The notes under the pieces were generated by a model. It did no database searches and was not told the origin of the DNA. It saw nothing but the letters and a program-made list of their open reading frames with translations. From positions 1,426,001-1,490,000 of the forward strand of contig NZ_CP107845.1 of the NCBI RefSeq assembly GCF_041431415.1: a DNA stretch of 64,000 nt. The letters are read 5' to 3'. Below are positions 60,194-64,000 of this stretch, one piece after another. The stretch comes from Streptomyces sp. NBC_00513. Its GTDB lineage: Bacteria > Actinomycetota > Actinomycetes > Streptomycetales > Streptomycetaceae. Every line of letters starts with the position of its first letter. Position 1 is the first letter of the stretch. The translations under genes were made by a program, and so were the position numbers.

Positions 60194-62251
60194 TCAGCTG
60201 CTGTAGACGCCCACCTCGTGGAGGGAGTAGCCCCACTGGGTGCCGCGTCCTTGTCCGTGGACACGGATGTGGCGTGCGGAGACCCCGGCGAACTGGGCGG
60301 TGTCCAGGCCACCGTCACCGGCGGTGGCCGACCAGACCGTCCGCCAGTTCACCCCGTCCGTGGAGACCTCGATGGCGTACGACCTGGCGTACGCGCGTTC
60401 CCAGTCCAGGGTGACGCGCTTGACCAGGCCGGTGGTTCCCAGGTCGATGCGCAGCCACTGGTCGTCGCTCCAGTCGCTCGCCCAGCGGGTGCCGCGGTTG
60501 CCGTCCACGGCCCGGTCGGGGGCGTAGCTGACGAACGGGTTCCACTCGGAGGTGCTGGCCGAGGTGGCCGCCCCCGACGCGAGGTTGACGCCCGCCTTGT
60601 GGCGCTCGGATCCACCCCAGGTGCGCAGGTACGACTCCGCTCCGCGGAACATGTCGTCGACGACTCCCTGGCCGCCGACGTTGCGGATGTCCTCGATCCA
60701 GTCGGGGACCAGGCCGTAGTGGGAGGCGCCGTCGGTGTTGAGGTCCCAGGTGCGCTGTCCGGTGGTCTGCTTGTCGATGACGGAGCCGCCGTCGGTGCTG
60801 CGGAACGGGTAGCGCACCGGGTTGGGGGTGTCGGCGCCACGCGGGCCGGGCCAGCCGCCGACCCCGTTCATGTCGGTGCCGTAGCCGTAGCCCACGTTGT
60901 ACTTGTCGCGCAGGGCGTCGGTGCGCTTGGCCTCGGCGCTGAACCCCTCGGCGCCGTTCATGTACTGGGCGGCGAAACCGCCGAGCTTGTAGAGGCGTTC
61001 GGTCCAGTCCAGGTCCATCCAGCTGTGCGAGGAGAGGACGCCGGGGTAGGACTCGGACTCCAGGATGTCGAAGGCCCGTCCGGCGGCCTTGACGCTCATG
61101 TGGTCGACTTCGAGCATCATCTTGCGTTTCATCATGCCGCGCACCGCGTACTCGCCGAGGTCGGTGAGGCCGCGGGTGTTGCACTGCGCGCCGGCGGCGT
61201 AGGACGGAACGCTGACGCCCGCCGGGAGCTTCTTCTCGGCTTCGGCCGCCGGCGCGAGTCCGATGGGGTTGTCGTGCTGCGGGCCCTTGCACTCCTCCGT
61301 CTTCCAGAAGGTGCCGGTGGACAGGAACTGGCCCACGTTGATCGCGGTGCCGAGGGCTCCCTGGTCGAAGCGGACCCCGCAGAGGGCGTTGTCGAACTTG
61401 TGGCACAGGAACATGCTGCGCACGCCGAGTTGGTGCAGTTCGTCGAGCCCGCGGTCGATGTCCGCCTTGCTGCACTGCGAGATGTCGAGGATCTGCTTGC
61501 AGCCGAAGGGCTCGGAGGTCTCCACTCCCAGGACGACGGCGAGTTTGCCCTGCTGGATGACCTCGCGGGCCTGGGTGGAGTCGGTGACGATGCGGAACCA
61601 GCCCTTGCCCGGTCCGCCGTACATCTTGTCGATGTACGCCTGCATGTCGTAGGTCTTCTGGGCTTCCAGCCGGATCGCGGTCATCTCGTCGCAGCCACGG
61701 TCCTTGAAGAAGTAGACCGAGCAGATGACCCCGTTGGTGACGAGGTCGTTGACGAGGACCCGCTGCCCACCGCGCCAGGCGCGTTCGACCCAGGCGTAGT
61801 AGTTCTGCTGGTGGGTCAGCGAGTCGTGCGCGGGCCAGTCCTTGAAGGTCGGCCAGCCGTCGGGGTCGTGCTTGCCGTCACCGCCCTTGGTGATGAAGTC
61901 GAAGATCGCGAGCGTGCCGTCGGGGTAGTGCTCGGGACAGTCCTTGAGCGCGTCCGCGATCCCCGCCTCCGAGAAGGGCTTGCCGCAGATGAGCCGACCG
62001 CCGAAGCCCTCGTTGGACATCAGGTGGTCGTGGGCGTCGACGAAGCCCCGTACGTTGCCCTGGGCGTCGGTTCCCTTGAAGGGTTCGCCGGTGACGTTGA
62101 TCTGGGAGTCCGGCCCGGGCCGCGCGGTGGGGTTCCACCACCCGGTGTCGGCCGCGGCCCCCGAGGTGGGGCCGAGCGCCATGGCCAGCATGGCGAGGAG
62201 CAGTGACAGCACCGCGATCGGTTTGCGTCTGCTGTGCGGGGATCGGTTCAT
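60194..62251 (-). CDS. Secreted membrane-dipeptidase-like protein with C-terminal discoidin (F5/8 type C) domain
   Basis: 685 residues. A signal peptide (SPHSRRKPIAVLSLLLAMLA, cleavage near GAAADT) is followed by an amidohydrolase-like domain with FVDAHDHLMSNEGFGG, VVLGVETSE, LEVDHMSVKA and SHSWMD, the metal-type His/Asp/Glu sites of renal-dipeptidase relatives. The last ~140 residues (SGAATSASTSEWNPF, DRAVDGNRGTRWASDW, QWLRIDLG) are a discoidin domain that binds carbohydrate or cell surface. It probably acts outside the cell on peptides or lactone-like substrates; specificity unknown. Confidence 0.88.
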   Translation of the reverse strand: MNRSPHSRRKPIAVLSLLLAMLAMALGPTSGAAADTGWWNPTARPGPDSQINVTGEPFKGTDAQGNVRGFVDAHDHLMSNEGFGGRLICGKPFSEAGIADALKDCPEHYPDGTLAIFDFITKGGDGKHDPDGWPTFKDWPAHDSLTHQQNYYAWVERAWRGGQRVLVNDLVTNGVICSVYFFKDRGCDEMTAIRLEAQKTYDMQAYIDKMYGGPGKGWFRIVTDSTQAREVIQQGKLAVVLGVETSEPFGCKQILDISQCSKADIDRGLDELHQLGVRSMFLCHKFDNALCGVRFDQGALGTAINVGQFLSTGTFWKTEECKGPQHDNPIGLAPAAEAEKKLPAGVSVPSYAAGAQCNTRGLTDLGEYAVRGMMKRKMMLEVDHMSVKAAGRAFDILESESYPGVLSSHSWMDLDWTERLYKLGGFAAQYMNGAEGFSAEAKRTDALRDKYNVGYGYGTDMNGVGGWPGPRGADTPNPVRYPFRSTDGGSVIDKQTTGQRTWDLNTDGASHYGLVPDWIEDIRNVGGQGVVDDMFRGAESYLRTWGGSERHKAGVNLASGAATSASTSEWNPFVSYAPDRAVDGNRGTRWASDWSDDQWLRIDLGTTGLVKRVTLDWERAYARSYAIEVSTDGVNWRTVWSATAGDGGLDTAQFAGVSARHIRVHGQGRGTQWGYSLHEVGVYSS

Positions 62252-62768
62252 GGCCACCACTCACGTCCACGGTCGTCGGCGGAGGGCGCGGTCCAGTCAC
62301 ACGGCCGGCCGGGGCGTGCACCGCACGATCCCCGACCAGCTGCTTGTCATGTCCCGCGCAAACATTGTGTCGAGAATCCCGACTCCGACAACCGGAGTCA
62401 AGGGTCCGGGACAGTTGACCTGATGGACCGTCGGATCGATCGTACCCACGGTAACCTGGAAGGAATCACGTTCCGTTCGACCGCGCACCCCGGCCCGCCG
62501 GGAGCGCGCGCCCCGGACGCGCGAGGAGCGACCACGCCACCCCGGCAGCCCCTCAAGTGGAAGAGACGGTCTCCCAGGTCAACCTTCCACTGAACGCCCC
62601 GCGCCAACGCCTCCCCGGATGCGCTGTCCAGGCAGACCTCGATCGACCTGGACGCTATCGGCCGGCGTTTTCCCGCGAAAGCAAAAAGACCTGATGCGGC
62701 GTCATCTGTATCGCTAGCCTTGGTTCGTCACAGTGGGTCCGACGTGCCCGCCCGCACCATGTTTCAGG
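62252..62768. other. 517-bp intergenic stretch at a composition boundary
   Basis: Divergent spacer between the dipeptidase-like gene and the OLD-family ATPase gene. It holds an inverted repeat (GACTCCG/CGGAGTC, 62381-62399) and, from about 62650, distinctly more A/T than the rest of the window (run with GCAAAAAGACC). No supported gene. Confidence 0.6.
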
Positions 62769-64000
62769 ATGACCGTGAAGATCAAGCGCGTACGCATCGA
62801 GAACTTCTGCTGTCTGCACGAGGTGGACATCGCCTTCGACGAGATCACCTCGTTCATCGGCCCGACCGGCGTCGGCAAGTCCACCGTGCTTCGCGCACTC
62901 GATTGGTTCTTCAATGGGGAGAAGTCGATCGCCCTCACCACTGAGGACGTCCACTCGGCGGTCGCGGCCGGCGGCGGCGAGCGCATCTCCGTCGAGGTTG
63001 AGTTCGACGGCCTGACCGACTTCGACCGTGCCGCCCTCGGTCGCTACGCCCCCGACGACGCGGGCGCTGTGAGCATCTGGCGCACCTGGGACAACGGCGA
63101 GGACAAGATCACCGGCAAGGCCCTCGCGTACGCGCCCTTCGAGGGGGTCCGGAGCGTGTCCGGCGGCGCGATGCCGAAGCGCTCGGCGTACAACACGCTT
63201 CGGGCAAGCGACCCCGGCTTGGGCCTGCCGATCGTCGGTAGCGAGAAGGCCATGAACGAGGCCATGCTCGCTTGGGAACGGGACCATCGAGACCAGCTCA
63301 CCGAAGCCAAGATCGAGGACACACACTTCTTCGGGTTCGCCGGTCAGAGCAAGCTCGCCGAGCTCATCGACTTCGTATTCGTCTCCGCCGATCTTCGCGC
63401 GTACGAGGAGGCCGATGACCAGAAAGCCTCCGTCATCGCCCGCATCCTCGACCATGCCATCGACCGTACTGAGGCAGACGTGCAGCTCGGCGAGATCGAG
63501 GAGAACGCTCAGCTCGCCCGCCAGTTGGTCCACGACAACATCTACGGACCGGCCCTCAAGGACGTCTCCGCCGCTCTCTCCGCGGAGGTCGCAAAGCTCA
63601 CCACCGGACGGCAGATCATCGTGGCCCCGACGATACGGGCGCCCAAGCCGGCCAGAACCGCTTTCCGAGTGAGCATCAGGGATGGGGCGGCCGAGACCTC
63701 GGTGTCCCGGCAGGGGCATGGCTTCCAGCGGGCGTTGATCATGGCAGCACTGAAGTACCTGGCCGACTGCAGGCGGCCGGAGAGCGGGACGCGGACGCTG
63801 TGCCTGGTTGTCGAGGAGCCGGAGCTGTTCCAGCATCCGCCGCAAGCGCGGACCTTCGCGAAGGTGTTGCGCGATCTGGTTGCCTCGTCTCCCACGGGGC
63901 GTACGCAGGTGATGTACGCGACACACAGCCCGGTGTTCATCGACCCCGCTGGGTACCACCAGGTCCGCCGGCTCACTCGTGATGTCGGAACCGAGCACCC
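62769..64000 (+). CDS. OLD-family AAA ATPase (runs off the right edge)
   Basis: First ~410 residues of an overcoming-lysogenization-defect type ATPase. Walker A GPTGVGKST (31-39), a central coiled region, the signature-like SVSRQGHGFQRALIMAALKYL (in part), Walker B CLVVEEPELFQHP and the switch MYATHSPVFID are present. Homologues carry a C-terminal TOPRIM nuclease and are found alone or with a UvrD-type helicase in anti-phage systems such as Gabija. The TOPRIM part lies beyond the window. GC content is lower than in neighbouring genes, suggesting transfer. Confidence 0.85.
   Translation, partial: MTVKIKRVRIENFCCLHEVDIAFDEITSFIGPTGVGKSTVLRALDWFFNGEKSIALTTEDVHSAVAAGGGERISVEVEFDGLTDFDRAALGRYAPDDAGAVSIWRTWDNGEDKITGKALAYAPFEGVRSVSGGAMPKRSAYNTLRASDPGLGLPIVGSEKAMNEAMLAWERDHRDQLTEAKIEDTHFFGFAGQSKLAELIDFVFVSADLRAYEEADDQKASVIARILDHAIDRTEADVQLGEIEENAQLARQLVHDNIYGPALKDVSAALSAEVAKLTTGRQIIVAPTIRAPKPARTAFRVSIRDGAAETSVSRQGHGFQRALIMAALKYLADCRRPESGTRTLCLVVEEPELFQHPPQARTFAKVLRDLVASSPTGRTQVMYATHSPVFIDPAGYHQVRRLTRDVGTEH

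Overview
The window is very GC-rich (about 72%), has GTG/ATG starts with strong GGAGG-type ribosome sites, many ATGA/GTGA gene overlaps, a SARP regulator, a conservon, an F420-type oxidase and many GC-rich tandem repeats. All of this points to a Streptomyces chromosome (or a close relative). Apart from the right edge it looks chromosomal. I saw no tRNA, rRNA, CRISPR array or active insertion sequence.

Layout. (1) 1-9793: the right-hand end of a secondary-metabolite cluster that continues off the left edge. Its minus-strand genes encode a WrbA-type flavodoxin, class II DAHP synthase, 2,3-dihydro-3-hydroxyanthranilate dehydrogenase, PhzD-type isochorismatase, PhzE-type ADIC synthase and an AMP-ligase. 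Together these form the chorismate route to 3-hydroxyanthranilate (3-HAA) and its activation, and no phenazine-ring genes (PhzA/B/F/G) are present. Upstream lie a SARP regulator and an IS701-like protein that has lost at least two catalytic acids and is probably domesticated. (2) 9934-11092: a histidine phosphatase and a small membrane protein. (3) 11242-22490: a light/photo-oxidative-stress locus. It holds an ECF sigma factor, a MerR-type B12-binding LitR/CarH-like photoreceptor, a photolyase, an NAD-epimerase-like protein, an MMPL transporter, and a lipid-modification set (COG2907 flavoprotein, DUF1365, cyclopropane-fatty-acid synthase family, DUF1295). Divergent operons flank a control region with a long inverted repeat and direct repeats. 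(4) 22535-24722: an AsnC regulator, a HAD phosphatase, and a pair of a small secreted peptide and a cysteine-rich protein. (5) 24904-30199: sulfonate uptake and desulfonation (ssu) preceded by a 27-codon leader peptide with a visible promoter that would make it leaderless.

(6) 30246-37200: a zinc-knuckle-like protein, a short MltG paralogue, a MarR-controlled ABC exporter, and a large FAD/Fe-S D-lactate-dehydrogenase-like protein. (7) 37349-40953: a heterodimeric ABC exporter whose two ATPase domains have complementary motif losses. (8) 41062-48282: a HAF-repeat secreted protein, a DUF457-like membrane protein, a DEAD-box helicase, an acyl-CoA thioesterase, a YchJ-like protein and a DUF6397-type protein. 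(9) 48520-54598: a complete conservon (cvnA-B-C-D) with an extra Roadblock gene, a PPOX flavoprotein and an upstream MHYT membrane sensor. (10) 54740-62251: a methyltransferase, an MpaB-like oxygenase, small and hypothetical proteins, a GAF regulator, TetR, and a secreted dipeptidase-like protein with a discoidin domain. (11) 62769-64000: the start of an OLD-family ATPase in lower-GC DNA, possibly the first gene of a defence island beyond the window.

The most interesting regions are the photoreceptor/lipid locus, the inactive transposase-like protein beside the 3-HAA operon, the leader peptide, and the secreted-peptide/Cys-rich pair.
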